Positions 1 to 12,606 of a stretch of DNA of 64,000 nt are shown here, piece by piece. The position numbers and the translations under genes are program-made. This DNA comes from Erythrophleum ivorense. Lineage: Eukaryota > Streptophyta > Magnoliopsida > Fabales > Fabaceae. The stretch covers positions 46,959,283-47,023,282 of the forward strand of contig JAIUCV010000003.1 of assembly GCA_026724425.1 (NCBI GenBank), given 5' to 3'. A model generated the notes under the pieces. The model was not told the origin of the DNA. It made no database searches and was given only the letters and a program-made list of their open reading frames with translations. The stretch's first letter is position 1, and every line of letters begins with the position of its first letter.

Positions 1-1087
1 TTCGTTTAGGTAAGTAAACCACCCCGTTTCATTTCGCACTAGTTAGAAAAGTTGTTTCTCTTTCTAAAAGCTCTCTAATGGTGGTTTTCTATTCTTAAAA
101 ACTTAAAGATTTAGATCTAACCTAAGCTAAAAAGGATCTCCTTTCAAGAAACTAATTGATGAAAATTAATCTACGCAGAGAGCACTTTGCAGTGAGGTAA
201 GATTTCCTTTAAAACAATTGCAAATCTTTGTGTTTCTAGACCATGATAGCTTTGGCCTAGAGAGAGAAAGTGAGGAGGAGAGTTTTTCTCCATGTATTCT
301 TGATAGAATCAAGGGTTTTAGCATGCAAGGATTCCATATCTAACATTATATTTCCTTGGAACATGAAAAGAAGCAATTTTAGACCATGTTATGTAATGGT
401 TTGGCCTGGGCTACTTTAAAGGCTAACCATGTTGATTTTCATTCCTAATTAGTATATTTAGATGTTTTAAGATGCAAGGAACAAGAATTTAAGCCTAGAA
501 CAATAATGGAACCTAATTCGGCCAAGGATGAGTTTAAGGGGTTAGGAAGTTGTTCAATGGATTCTTGGGCTATGGATGGTCTTAAAATGATATAAGAACA
601 ATAATGGAAGCATAAGATTGAATTTAGAAGCTAGATTTTGAAAGTTGAAATTTTATATTTCAAGAAAGAACAAAATGGAACTAATTGATATTATGTTTGT
701 ATGAATAAGCTTGTGATGCTTTTAAGCAATCCTAATGTGGCTATATAGATCATATATGGCAATATTTTGAATCTTAGAAGTTGGATTTTTGAAGTTATCC
801 TTTGAGGCTTAAGGTTTTATAATGAGTTGCATTATATAGAAAAGTGAAAATACCAAATGAACAGTATCAATGACCAAATGAATAGTAAATGTGGAATTTG
901 TGGCTTGAATTGTGAATTCTAGAAACATAAGTTGGTCTAGGATTTAAATTTAGTGAAATCCCTAACTTAAAGCCTAAGTGTTGAACTAATCATAGGGAGC
1001 TAAGATCCAAAAGGGATTTCATATAGTTAGGCCTTTGAATATGATAAAATTTGAGCACTTTAGATGGTTAAATTGCCACCCAATAAG
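1..1087 (+). mobile_element. R1 5' LTR, first segment (Tekay/Del-type chromovirus, cut by window edge)
   Basis: This is LTR sequence of the old chromovirus R1. It aligns with the R1 3' LTR from about 57357 to 58470, by eye at roughly 80-85% identity with small indels. That LTR starts at 56722, so about 0.6 kb of the 5' LTR should lie left of the window. The segment ends at 1087 where solo LTR T0 is inserted. The 5-bp target ATAAG (1083-1087) is repeated after T0 at 15952-15956. No coding capacity; short ORFs here are chance. Confidence 0.85.
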
Positions 1088-1678
1088 TGTAATATCTGGT
1101 TCTTCAAAAATGAGAGAAAACATGAGAAACGTAACGTATGATTTTTCCAAAAATGAACGAAATTCACTGGAAACAAAAGTAAGTCCCTTGAAATTCTTAG
1201 TTAAGGTCCCAAAAAATTTGGAAAGCATTCTAAACTTCTAAAAATGAGAATCTTAGACTCAAACGGAAAGAAAAATGGAGCTAAAATGAAGAAATGGAAT
1301 TTTATGAAAAACTTATGAAATGTAATGACATTTTTGTAATTTTGAGCAAATTTTGGAATTTACACAGTAGGGCTACTTAAATGAAAGTTTTGAGTTCTTT
1401 GGGGTTCTTAGAGGCCTTAAAAATTATAGGAAGTCCCAGGACAGCTAAAGCCCCTTTAATGGACGTTTTCTAACGTCAGTGTACCTGAACTTTGATGGAT
1501 TCATTGTGGAAGGTTTTAGCTCCGATTTGAGTGATTACAAAGGCATTTTACTAAATTGGGAACTAAATTTTATAATGAAAAAGACAGTTCAAAAAAAGGA
1601 GCTAAAATGGATTAGAAACGAAAATGCCAAAAATGAATGGCAAAATAAGAATTTTTGAAAAGTCATCATTCCTCCACC

Positions 1679-1690
1679 TATATATATAAG
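1679..1690 (+). promoter_or_regulatory. Probable LTR TATA box of T0
   Basis: A TATATATATAA-type tract about 590 bp from the LTR 5' end, followed by purine-rich GAGGAAGAGG repeats. T2 and T5 have TATA-like boxes about 540 bp into their LTRs with the same downstream context, so this probably marks the U3/R boundary. Inferred from position and conservation only. Confidence 0.55.
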
Positions 1691-3105
1691 GCATCCCACT
1701 CTCCCACTCATTTAGCTTTATATGTTTCTACCCCAAACTTGAAAGGAAACCCTAAGAGAGTGGCGCACAAGAGGAAGAGGAAGAGGAGGAGAAATCAAAG
1801 TTTGAAGGTATGGATTTTTGGTAGTTTTTCATGCTCTTTCCTTTTCAAACCTCTTCTCCTTCATTCTCCTTTATTTCCTATGATTATAATGAAGTATATG
1901 AATCTTTTTTTAAGGAGAAATTGAGGGAAAAATTCGGATTTAAAGAGAGGAGGCCAAAGAAGACAATATTCATGTGAGAAAACAAGGAAAAACAAGGTAA
2001 TTTCTTCTTCCATTGTTGCTATCCTTTCCTCTTCTCTCCATATTTTGCCCCACTCAAGAAGTCATAGAAGGGCTTGGTTTTTAGGCAAAACCAAGGGTGA
2101 ATCTTAGGAAAAGGAGTGTGGAGAATAAGAATATGCAAAGAAAACAACAAAAGAACCATGGAAATTTAAGATACAAATTATAGGGTTTCATATGTTCTTT
2201 GTAAAATCTATTTTGATACCTTAATTTCTATGCCTAAATGAGAGTTTAAATGAGCTCCTAAGATCCCTAGAAGTCTCCCCTTGTACTTCCTCCATCAAGA
2301 AAACAAAGCAAAGTCTATGGAGAGCAAATTGCTTCGTAGTCTCGGCTTAAGAGGGTTTGTATACCTAGGGAGAGTTTTAAATTTTTCTAAACCCATTTTT
2401 GAGTCATATATGATAAGTGAAGATGAGAGGAGGCCTCGGAAAAAACTTAGATACCATAAAAAATGAGTTAGCCTTACATGTTCCATAAAATGACCTAAAG
2501 AAGCAACATGTATTTAGGCTCTTTATTTTAATTATATGATGACTCCAAGAGGCTTAAAAGGAGTCAAGAATCATATATGAAAGGAAAGAATGGAGCCTAG
2601 AATTTGTTTGATAGGTGTTGCTTCATTAAGTGCATTCTTGGAACCATAAAGGGGTTTATAGGTCAAGTTAGTGTTTAAGAAAGTTATGTGGCCTTAGAAT
2701 TAATTCCATAAACCTAATTGGCTTCCATAAATTGTGTTTAGGCCAAGAGAAATCATTCCCACACCTTTGTGCGTGTGAGGTTGAGGAAGAGAGCATTGAT
2801 TTAAGATAAAAAGTGTGTAGTTGCTTCCAATGTAGCTTACTCTTCCTTCTTTCATGCATGAATGTATGTTTGGATTGTCTTTGGATATGTGTATGTGTGT
2901 TTTAAGCCATGGAAAATATTCTAGCATGATTTCATATTCCATGGTACCATGATGATGCATTATGTTTCTGAATGATATTTATGATGCTTGCTTTGGTTTG
3001 CTTGAGTGTGGTGAAGCCAAGAACCCTTAGCCATGGTGATGATGAGCTAAGAACCCTTAGAATTAGTTGAAAAAAAGTAAATAGTCTCCCAAAAGTGAGG
3101 TTGAC

Positions 3106-5003
3106 TGACGATTGTGTCATGCAATCTCAAATAAAACTAGGAAACGAAATAAATTTTTATAGTTAATGGTGCAATCCTAGGTCATCTCCCTTGGGGTTTA
3201 TGCCTTAATTTGTTTATGGAAGGCTATTCTAAGTATTGCTACTTGAAACTTATTTTGGGGGTTGAAATACTAGAATTTAATTGAACTAAATTTAATTGAC
3301 AAAAATCAAAAAAATTTAAAACTAAATGAGGTGAGCAATTAAGAGAATATGGTAGCTAGCTTTGCATTGGACTCCCTAGAATTCAATTATCCTTGCCCTT
3401 GATTTAGTTTACCAAACTTGGAATTAATTCCTTGCTCTTTAGTGTATTCCCTATAAAGATTCTTGAATAACCATCCAAGGTTCAATTTATTAATTATATA
3501 AGGAATTTGCAACCACAAGAAACCTTGAATAACTAATTAATTGAATTAAGAACAAGAACACACTTTAACCAAATTCAATTGATTAATAGAATCACATGCA
3601 CAATTTACTTAAGATACTAATTGACCAATTAGATTAATTAATTCCTCAAACAATTAATTGCACAAAAATTCTAGTTAATTAATCCAATAACCATTGCATC
3701 AATTAACTCAACATCAAGAGGAATTTGAAAGTAATTTGCACAACATTAATTCTAGAATTTTTATAAACATGTGATGATCAAAATCAAAATTCCAAAATCA
3801 AATTCAATTCATAAAACAAATTAATCCAATAAATTTTTCAGCAATTAAATTCCTAAATCAATCAACTAAACCTAGTCAAATTAATAAAAGTTTTAATGCT
3901 AGAATTTAAAAGATATAGCAGGGAATATTTATCCAATTTTATGGGAAAAGATGGGGCTTAAATCTTCATCTGGGAGTTTCCAAAACTTCAGCTAGCCACC
4001 ATGGTTAATTCAAGCTGCCATGGATATTTTAATTGGAGGAGAGTTGATGGAATTTGCATTAGCCATGGGTAAATCACAAAAGAATGCTCCTGGATTATTC
4101 TTGCGTTCTGCATTCAAGTGTGTCTCTTTGTTGTACGAAGGCCAGAGGAGACAAAAAATTGAAGCAGTCCTCTTCTCCTCGTGATATCCAGCCCAAATGA
4201 ATGAAGAAGCTTCCCCCTGTTTTCTTTCGGCGTTCTTCTCTGCTCACCAACTCGTTTTCCTCGTGAAACTCTGTTCTTCATGCTCCTTCCAGTCCATGTA
4301 GCTTTCTTACTCAAGCTTCTTCTTTCTCAGCTCCCATTCCACGTAAATCTTAAGCTTCATGCTTCATGGTTCTTCTCCCATTTTTCACATGGCCATGGCT
4401 TCTTGTTTCAGCTAAGTTGCTTGCTTTTCTTCTCTGCTGTAGCCATCATGTCAGCTCTTGCATGTTCTCTACGTGAACATGCTCTGTACCTTTGCTTCAT
4501 GCAGCTCCTTAGCTAGAACTCGTGGCTAGCTCTTTCTCAAATCCCTCATTCCACCAAAGCTCGAGACTTCTGCATGGTTCTTCTTTTTAAGCTCAAGTGT
4601 GCAGCTTCATCTTACGCATATACATATATATATATATTCTTTTCAATATTCAGATTTTATTTGCCCATAATCTGCATATAAACAATGGAGAAAAATGCAC
4701 TAAAATACTTTATCATTTTTCAATTTAATTCAATTTAATTTTTCAATTCATTTGCCCAAAAGAAAATTTTGCACAAAATTAAAAAGTGTTTTAAAGATTG
4801 CAAATATTTAATCATCAAAGAATTTTGGAGAATAAAATCTTAGCAATTTAAATCCAAAAATTCTCCTAATTAATTCAAAATTGTATTATTTTTCAAAATT
4901 AACCACAATTTCAAATATTGTATAATAAATCCATTTAAGCTCAAATTAATCATTAAAAATAATAATAAATGTGGATAAAATATATGAGAATTAGCACTTA
5001 TCA
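3106..5003 (-). repeat. A1 3' LTR (left)
   Basis: 1,898 bp, the complete version of the pair. It includes a 265-bp stretch (about 4418-4682) with a TA repeat that is missing from the other LTR. Apart from that block I saw no indel between the two LTRs. Confidence 0.95.
4624..4637. repeat. (TA)n microsatellite in A1 3' LTR, possible TATA region
   Basis: A short TA repeat on both strands. It lies inside the 265-bp block absent from the 5' LTR. A TA tract also occurs in solo Athila LTR A2 near 55038-55052, so it may carry the LTR TATA box. That role is inference. Confidence 0.5.
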
Positions 5004-5017
5004 ATTCCCCCACACTT
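5004..5017 (-). other. A1 polypurine tract next to 3' LTR
   Basis: On the minus strand the sequence AAGTGTGGGGGAAT directly precedes the LTR start TGATAAG. This is the expected primer site for plus-strand synthesis. Confidence 0.75.
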
Positions 5018-6306
5018 ATCTCTTTGCACTCCTAGGCACAAGAAGACTAAAGCTCCAAAAAAAAATCATGGAAAAGGGAATTAAGGAAGAATGAGCTATG
5101 TAGGTCACTTAGCACAAGGAAGCTCAAAGCAAATCAATAGGTTTATTCTCCAAGTCATATCACTTGCATCAATGCAGCAAATACCGTGGCAATACACTAA
5201 AAAAAAATGAAATGCAATGAAAGTCCCTCACTTGGATCAATGTTTATCACTCTCCTCTTTAGTGTTTAGGGTGAAGTGTTTACTCTCAAATTCCATCCCA
5301 CCCAACCTTACTACTATAAGCTTGGCAATCATCTACATCTCCACCACCAAAATCAAATGCCAATGAATGAATCAGAAGGTCTTTATTTTGGTTGTAATGT
5401 GGGCTAAGGCATGAAACAAGTGGAAAAAAAAAAATGAAGGAAATTCAAGAAGCAAATTTGGATGCCAAAAAAAATCATCAAGAGCATTTAAAATAAGAAT
5501 AAGGATGGAATGCAAGTGTATCTGAAGGCCTTAATTACAACAAACCAAAAGATATGCACTAAAAGCACAACTTTTCTTTCCTTTTTCTTCTTCTCTCTTT
5601 TTTTTTTCAAATGCTGCGCTTTTCCTCTTTTTTTTTTTGTATTTCAATTGCTCTTTTTTTTTTATAAACAACAAACAACTGGCCTATAAATGATGTGGAA
5701 AATGCACCTCCATCCACCTTAACAAGATATAATGCTCTTAATAATTGAAAACATCCAGATCAAGGTAGGAAAAATATCCATTTGTTTGGTTTTTATGGCT
5801 AAAAAGGGTAAAAGGGAAACATATATATGGTTAAAAAGGGGAAGAACAAATGGATTGAACACATGTAGGATAGCTTTTTGGCTCTAGCTAAAATAGAACA
5901 GCAATAAATGCCTTAATCATTTTCATGCATGGCAAATGAATAAATGTGGCCTTGAATAAGATTTAAGCCAAGTTCTAGAGTAAAAGCAAGATAGGGGATA
6001 TACACTAGAAATGAATAGATAATAGGTTCAAACATCTCACAGGGTAAATTGACCATCATCAAATTTCATTAAAATAAGCTAATTGCCACTTAACTTGCAT
6101 TCTCAACATAAGGTCAATTCCTTATCAAATCAAGATATATCAAAGCTATGATCCCCTTAATACTCGCAACTTCCACAAAAGCATAACTTTTTTTTTTCAA
6201 AAATTGAAAAATAACACAAAACTTTAAGAGACTAAAAGCCTAGAAACTAGAAAAATCAACTAACCAAAACGAAACAAAACAAAACAAAATAAAAATTTAT
6301 TTGTAT
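5018..6306 (-). other. A1 non-coding region between pol and PPT
   Basis: About 1.3 kb with no supported ORF on the element strand. It holds several long T runs and pyrimidine tracts (about 5570-5665) and A runs. Some Athila elements carry an env-like gene here. I see no signal peptide or membrane protein in this copy. Confidence 0.7.
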
Positions 6307-6321
6307 CCCCCCCCCACACTT
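6307..6321 (-). other. Second PPT-like tract downstream of A1 pol
   Basis: On the minus strand AAGTGTG is followed by nine G, copying the core of the terminal PPT (5007-5017). It lies about 95 bp after the pol stop (6417-6419). It could be a second plus-strand initiation site or a duplicated remnant. Confidence 0.5.
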
Positions 6322-6416
6322 AAACATTGCATTGTCCTCAATGCCAGCACACAATCCAATAAACGGATAGAGACAACGCAATAGAAAAGGGGAAAGGGAA
6401 AAAGTACAACCGGGTA

Positions 6417-7780
6417 TTAAGGTGGATTTTGAAGCTGGAGCTCCTCCTTGTAATCGCTTGGAACTCTTTCGAGAAAGTGCTTGAGCCGATGTCCATTAAC
6501 TTTAAATTTAACTCTCATCTGCTCATTCTGAAGCTCAACTGCACCAAAAGGGAATACATCAGAAACTATATAAGGACCTTCCCATTTAGAACAAAGTTTA
6601 CTTGGCATAAGCTTTAAGCGAGATTTATAAAGTAGGACTTTTTGGCCGATAGCAAACTCTTTCCTTGCAATCATCTTGTCATGGAATGCCTTTGTCTTTT
6701 CTTTGTAGATTCTTGCATTATCATAGGTTTCCAATATGATTTCTTCAAGCTCTTGGAGTTAGAATTTCCTGTGAGATCCTACTCCATTCAAATCCAAATT
6801 ACATTTCTTTACAACCCAGTAAGCTTTGTGCTCCACTTCTACCGGTAAGTGACACGCTTTTCCAAATACCAACCGATAAGGAAACATGCCAATAGGAGTC
6901 TTGTAGGCAGTCCTATAGGCCCAAAGTGCATCATCGAGCCTCTTGCTCCAATCTTTCCTATTTGGCTGCACTATTTTCTCTAAAATTTGCTTCACCTCTC
7001 GATTAGAAATTTCTGCTTGGCCATTTGTTTGAGGGTGGTATGGAGTAGTTACTTTACGCACCACACCATACTTGCTAAGCAAGCTATACATACTCTAGTT
7101 GCAAAAATGAGTGCCCTGGTCACTGATTATAGCTCTGGGGATACCAAACCTGCAGAAAATGTAAGAGCGAACAAACTCTACAACCACAGAAGAATCATCA
7201 GTCCTAGTGGGTTTTGCTTCCACCCACTTCAAAACATTATCAATAGCCAATAAGATGTATGAAAATCCAAAAGAAGTAGGAAAAGGTCCCATAAAATCAA
7301 TGCCCCACACATCAAAGACTTCACAAAACAAAATGGGATGCTGTGGCATTTCATTTCTCCTAGATATGCTACCTGTTTCTTGACACCTGGCACATCTTTT
7401 ACAAAAAGCAAAGGCATCATGAAACAAAGTAGGCCAATATAATCCACTATCTAGAACCTTCCTAGCTGTGCGTTTTGGACTAAAATGACCTCCACATGCA
7501 AGTGTGTGACAAAAATTCAAAATAGAATTAAATTCTACATCAGGTACACAACGTCTAATCACTTGGTCACTGCATAATCTCCACAAATATGGATCGTCCC
7601 AAATATAATACCTAGCTTCACTCCTAAACTTATTCAACTGATGTTTATTCAAATCAACAGGCAGTTCAGAAGCAGCTAGATAATTCACTAAATATGCATA
7701 CCATGGGTAGGAACTATGCGCAGCACACAAATGCTCATAAGGGAAATCATCATCAATGGGTAAGGAATTTACCTTTGGAG
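6417..7780 (-). pseudogene. pol: A1 integrase (pol C-terminal part, broken)
   Basis: Integrase inserts the cDNA into the host genome in the nucleus. Read right to left, the segment shows a zinc-binding region (FCH, GGH, then CKRCARC, about 7380-7510), the core D in GIDF (about 7300), D in ISDQG (about 7120), and E in GQAEISN (about 7013). The last two are separated by exactly 35 residues (D-x35-E). A C-terminal GPY-type motif (WEGPYIV, about 6570) and the terminal stop TAA at 6417-6419 follow. All catalytic residues are intact. Two in-frame stops break the frame: TAG at 7095-7097 and TAA at 6759-6761. Without them this would be a normal-length Gypsy integrase. No chromodomain is seen, as expected for Athila. 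Confidence 0.9.
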
Positions 7781-8250
7781 CCTCAATTCTGCTCAAGTGA
7801 TCTGCCACTAAGTTTTTAGCTCCACTTTTATCCTGGATGTCAATATCAAATTCTTGAAATAGAAGCATCCATCTGATCAATCTTGGCTTTGCATCAGGCT
7901 TCTTCAGCAAGTATTTCAAGGCTACATGATCAGTAAAAACAATGACTTTAGTATCAAGCAAATAAGATCTAAATTTATCCAAAGCAAAAACAATAGCAAG
8001 AAGCTCCTTTTCTGTGGTTGTATAATTTGCTTGGGCCCCATCCAGAGTCTTGGATGCATAAGCAATCACATGAGACCTTTTATTTACTCTCTAGCTCAAT
8101 ACTGCACCTACAGTAAAATTAGATGCGTCACATAAAAGTTCGAATGGAAGGTTCCAATCGGGGGGTTGAATAATGGGTGGGGAAGTCAAGCATTTCTTAA
8201 GATCATCAAAAGTTGTTTTGCATGCATCATCAAAGTGCAAATCAACATCC
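7781..8250 (-). pseudogene. pol: A1 RNase H domain (broken)
   Basis: RNase H degrades the RNA strand of the RNA:DNA hybrid during reverse transcription. The segment shows the catalytic D of LLCDAS (about 8120), E in TEKE (about 8012), D in FTDH (about 7930) and the closing D of ADHLSR (about 7800). It is fused downstream of RT in the same frame. An in-frame TAG at 8091-8093 falls just after the first catalytic block, where relatives have a glutamine, so the change is probably CAG to TAG. An ATG/GTG start seen inside this domain is an artefact of that stop. Confidence 0.88.
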
Positions 8251-9752
8251 TTTTGTAACAGCTTAGACAATGGCCAAGCAATTTTACTAAAATTCTGAAT
8301 GAATCTTCTATAGAAACCTGCATGACCTAGAAAAGATCGAACCTCCCGAACACATGTCGGGTATGGTAGAGAAGTAATAACATCTATTTTAGCTTTATCA
8401 ACCTCTATGCCCTACTCAGATATAATATGACCTAATACTATACCTTTTTGAACCATAAAATGACACTTTTCAAAATTAAGTACAAGGTTCTTCTCTATGC
8501 ATCTAGCTAGGACTCTATCTAAACTACACAAGCAATCATCAAAAGAGTTCCCATAAACAGTGAAGTCATCCATAAAAATTTCTATACAGTGTTCCAGGAA
8601 ATCACTAAAAATAGAAACCATGAACTACTGGAAAGTTCCAGGGGCATTGCAAAGACCAAAAGGCATGCGTCTGTAGGCATATGTTCCAAATGGACATGTG
8701 AATGTCATCTTCTCTTGATCCTCCGGGGCTATGCATATCTGGAAATATCCTGAAAATCCATCCAGAAAACAGTAGTGAGATTTTCCAGCTAAACGCTCAA
8801 GCATATGATCAATAAAAGGGAGGGGGTAATGATCTTTTCTAGTGACTAAATTAAGCCTTCTATAATCAATGCAAACCCTCAAACTATTTTGTACATGGGT
8901 GGGCACCAATTTATTATGCTCATTCCGGACAACTGTGACCCCTAATTTCTTTGGAACCACCTGCACAGGACTAACCCACTGACTGTCAAAAATAGGATAT
9001 ATAATACCAGCGGATAAAAGTTTAGAAACTTCCTTTTTAACCATATCCAAAATATGTGGGTTTAGTTGCCTTTGAGGTTGTCGTACTGGCTTTGCCCCAT
9101 CTTCCAACAGAATTCTGTGCATGCATGTATCAGGGCTAATGCCAGATATGTCAGCTAAGGTCCACCCTATTGCTTGTCTTCTCCTCTTTAAGACCATTAG
9201 AAGCTTCTCTTCCTCTTTTGGAGTGATGTCATTAGCTACTATCACTGGAAGCTTCTCATCTTTGTCTAAATAGGCATACTTGAGATTGTCTGGTAGCGGT
9301 TTGAGCTCTAAGGTGGGAGCTTGCTCAACTGATGGTATGAGTTGTTTGATTTCAATATCTTCCATGTTGAATACCTATTCAGACAATTCACAGACAGAAG
9401 AAACAACTTTCCCAGCTTTGGGAATATTAGTAGTATGGGAAGAGTCAAAAGAATCAACAGTTAAGTGAACATCAGCATCACAATTCCCTAAGCTATCCAT
9501 ATCATCATGCAAAGAATCATTAGTACCAGAAAGATTAACAAGACCAGTGAAATCGACAGAGGTTCTAGATGAAATAGAATCATTCTGATAAGCGATAAAT
9601 TCCTTAGAGTTAATATCATCATGTAAGCTCAAAAATTCATCGATTTCTCTACATATAGTACAAGAATGAGAGTCATCACAATTATGTCTTAGAGAATCAT
9701 CAAGATCAGCAATATCACAGGAGTCAGTCAACAAACTATCCCTAAAATCACA
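8251..9752 (-). pseudogene. pol: A1 reverse transcriptase (broken)
   Basis: RNA-dependent DNA polymerase of the element. A divergent acidic linker (about 9375-9750) is followed by the RT fingers and palm: the QWVSPVQVVPKK block (about 9000), CIDYRRLN (about 8880), the PFGLCNAP block (about 8650) and the catalytic FMDD box (about 8568). A LGHAGFYRRF connection motif follows (about 8310). The frame continues into RNase H. Stops are TAG at 9375-9377, 8625-8627 and 8412-8414. The upstream join to gag-PR is frameshifted near 9745-9757: the gag frame ends at TGA 9728-9730, while the pol frame opens around 9752. Family RTs are normally fused to gag-PR, so the break is decay, not regulation. Confidence 0.9.
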
Positions 9753-12190
9753 CTAGCATCTTCAATTAGCATATCAATCAGGCTGATACTACAAACAGAG
9801 TTGTCATCACATGGATGTTTCATGGCATCAAATATATGAAATTGTATCACATTGCCAGCAAACTCCAATTGAAGAGTACCCTCATGCACATTTATAATTG
9901 TCTTTGCAGTTTTTAAGAAGGGTCTTCCTAAAATGAGTGGGGCATGTCCACTAGATCTATATCTATCATCCTCCATATTAAGGACATAAAAATCAGCTGG
10001 AAAAATCAAGTCTTTTACCTTAACCAGAACATCCTCTAATACTCCTGAAGGATAGGAAATGCTCCTATTTGCTAACTGCACAACCACTCCTGTAGGCTTC
10101 AGTTCTCCCATCTGCAAAGATGAATAAACAGATTTAGGCATAACATTTATAGCAACACCAAGATCAATCAAAGCATCAGAAAATTTAAAATTCCTAATAG
10201 TGCATGGGATTGTAAAAGTGCCCGGATCTTGACACTTAGTGGGCATTGCTGGCTGTATGAGTGCTGAAACATTCTTGCCAAAATTGACTTTTTCATTCCC
10301 TCTTAGACGCCTCTTGTTTGTACACATTTCCTTGAGAAACTTGGCGTATTTAGGAATAGTCTTGATTGCCTCCAACAATGGTATGTTAACCTCAACCTTC
10401 TTGAACGTCTCAAGAATTTCTTTTTCCATTTCTGCTTCAGTTTGCTTCTTTCCCAAGGTAGGTCTATGTGGGAAAGGTAAGATCTTCTTTGGCTCCTCTT
10501 CTTTGTTAGGCTCATTTGGTGCGATGTGTGTTTTTGATGACGCCGGCTTATCCATGGTAATGATATCTGAGGATCCCTGAACCTCTCTCCCACTCCTAAG
10601 AGTGATAGCACTAACATTGCTACTATTCCTTGGATTGACAATTGTCTGAGAAGGTAACTGGCCTGACCCTTGGCTTTTTATTTCACTGAGAGAAGTGGCA
10701 AATTGGCCTAACTGAGTATCAACCCTCCTTTCTAAATTTTGCACTACTTGTGTAAGTTTTGTATTACTCTCCATAAGATGCTTCATCAAATCCCCCATAT
10801 TATCCCCTTTCTTTGGTTCTTGCTGTATAGGAACTGATAGCCTAATAGGTTGGGAAGACTGTGCACTGGGTCCCGTAATATTATATCTATTTTGCTGTTG
10901 CCCTCCCCCATATCTCAGGTTGGGATGATCCCTCCATCCTAGATTGTATGTATTAGAATAGGGGTCATATTTTTGCTGCCCTTGATGCATTGGCCTAACT
11001 GGATACATCCCAGCACAAGCCTCTACTCTATCCTCTAACATAGGGCACTGATCAGTAGCATGTGTGGTCAAACAACATATATCACACAGGGGTCCCACCA
11101 AGGTAGTAGAAGTAGATGTCTGCCCAGGTGCATAACACTGTGGATAAGAATGTGTCTGAGTAGAGTAGGACTGTGGTGCACAAGTCTGAGAGGGTGTAGA
11201 GGATAACTGTGGCTGTTGCAGATCTAAAGCAAGCTGTTGGAGCACAGAAGACATTACATCAATCTTGCTCTCAAGTCTCTGACCATAGTCTGGAGCATGC
11301 AATTCACTGACTCCTCTCACTATTTGCATTGATTTGGGTCCAAACTGCTGAGCATTCTGAGCCATCTTATCAATCAACTGCCAGGCCCTTGTAGGTGTCA
11401 GATCACCTAAGGCTCTGCTAGAGGCAGCATCAGTCATGTTTCTGTCCATGTTCAATAGCCCCTCATAGAAGTATTGAATAAGTAACTAATCAGAGATTTG
11501 ATGGTGAGGACAACTGGCCAGCAACCTCTTAAATCTTTCCCAATACTCATATAAAGTTTCTCCACTATTCTGTCTGATTCCACATATTTCCTTCCTTATT
11601 AATGCAGTGCGAGACGCAGGAAAGAATTTCTCCAAAAATAGCCTCTTCAGTTGGTCCCAAGAAGTAATGGCACCGGGAGGTAAATAGTACAACCAATCTT
11701 TAGCTAAACCATCCAAGGAAAAAGGAAACGCTCTGAGTTTAATTTGTTCCTCTGAGACTCCCTGTGGCTTCATTGTAGAGCAAACAACGTGAAATTCCTT
11801 CAAATGTTTGTGAGGGTCGTCTCCTGTAAGTCCATGAAATTTAGGAAGTAAGTGAATCAAACCAGATTTAAGCTCAAAATTTACATCTAATTCTGGATAT
11901 TGTATACAGAGGTTTTGATAATGCACGTTAGGAGATGTCAATTCTCTAATGGTTCTGGCATGTATGTTATCATTTACATTGGCATTAGCCTGAACATACA
12001 TATTCATGTTAGCATTCATATGATCTTGTTCAGCCATATTATCACCAGCAAATTGAAGTACACAATCAACTCCTTGCACAGAACTACGAATTCCTACTGT
12101 TTTGTTCTTCTTATTCCTTACTTGTCTTCAAAAGGTTTTTTCGATTTTCGGATCCAAATCAATTAATTTTTCACCAGAGCTCCTTGTCAT
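9728..12190 (-). pseudogene. gag: A1 gag-protease (broken by two stops)
   Basis: Gag forms the virus-like particle and the protease matures it. The likely start is ATG at 12188-12190 (MTRSS...), in frame with the rest and followed at codon 21 by TGA (12128-12130) where an arginine codon is expected. The capsid-like retrotransposon-gag region has FPFSLDGLAKDWLYYLP and FLEKFFPASRT (about 11600-11740). TAG at 11486-11488 replaces a likely glutamine after HQISD. A CCHC knuckle CDICCLTTHATDQC lies at about 11045-11086. A retropepsin domain with DLGVA in place of the usual DSG/DLGAS site (about 10155-10170) and ILGRPFL (about 9930) precedes the end. The frame closes at 9728-9730 after a frameshift. 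Confidence 0.9.
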
Positions 12191-12584
12191 AAACCAATTA
12201 GACAAGCAAAAACTAAGAAGGAACAAAAGAAATCAACAAATAAAAATTTAAACAATAAATCTAGAAAAATTAGAAAAATCCTAGAAAAATCGAGAAAATA
12301 CTAAAAAATTAGAAAAAGTGCTTAAAACGTTGGAATTTGGCCAAAAAATGGTGTACCAAATAGCTCTGCTATTATTTTTGCTTAAAATACCCAAAAACTT
12401 TGAAAAACAAAGTTTGAAAATTTTCTGGATATTTCAAACAAAAATTCCAGCAAGTAGCAAAATCAGATTAAGCAACCGAATGATCCAATTCCAAATTCAA
12501 AATAAGGGAAAATAGGACAAAAACAAAGCAAAAATAGGGCAATTAAATACTAAGAAAGCCTTCCAAACAAATAAGAAACTAAAC
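12191..12584 (-). other. A1 untranslated leader
   Basis: AT-rich stretch between the PBS and the gag start. It probably contains the packaging and dimerisation region. I see no motif that I can name. Confidence 0.6.
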
Positions 12585-12602
12585 TCCTTGGCAATGACGC
12601 CA
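12585..12602 (-). other. A1 primer-binding site (tRNA-Asp type)
   Basis: On the minus strand, four bases after the 5' LTR, TGGCGTCATTGCCAAGGA matches the PBS complementary to plant tRNA-Asp at 14 of 18 positions. All four mismatches are transitions. tRNA-Asp priming is known for Athila elements. Confidence 0.8.
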
Positions 12603-12606
12603 AATT

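Noticed and set aside
5018..6306. Env-like gene in A1
   Set aside because: No minus-strand ORF of useful length, signal peptide or membrane segment in this stretch.
6417..9752. TAG reassignment or programmed readthrough in A1 pol (six TAG stops)
   Set aside because: One TGA, one TAA and a true frameshift also occur, and plant nuclear code does not reassign TAG. Methylation-driven CAG to TAG change is simpler.
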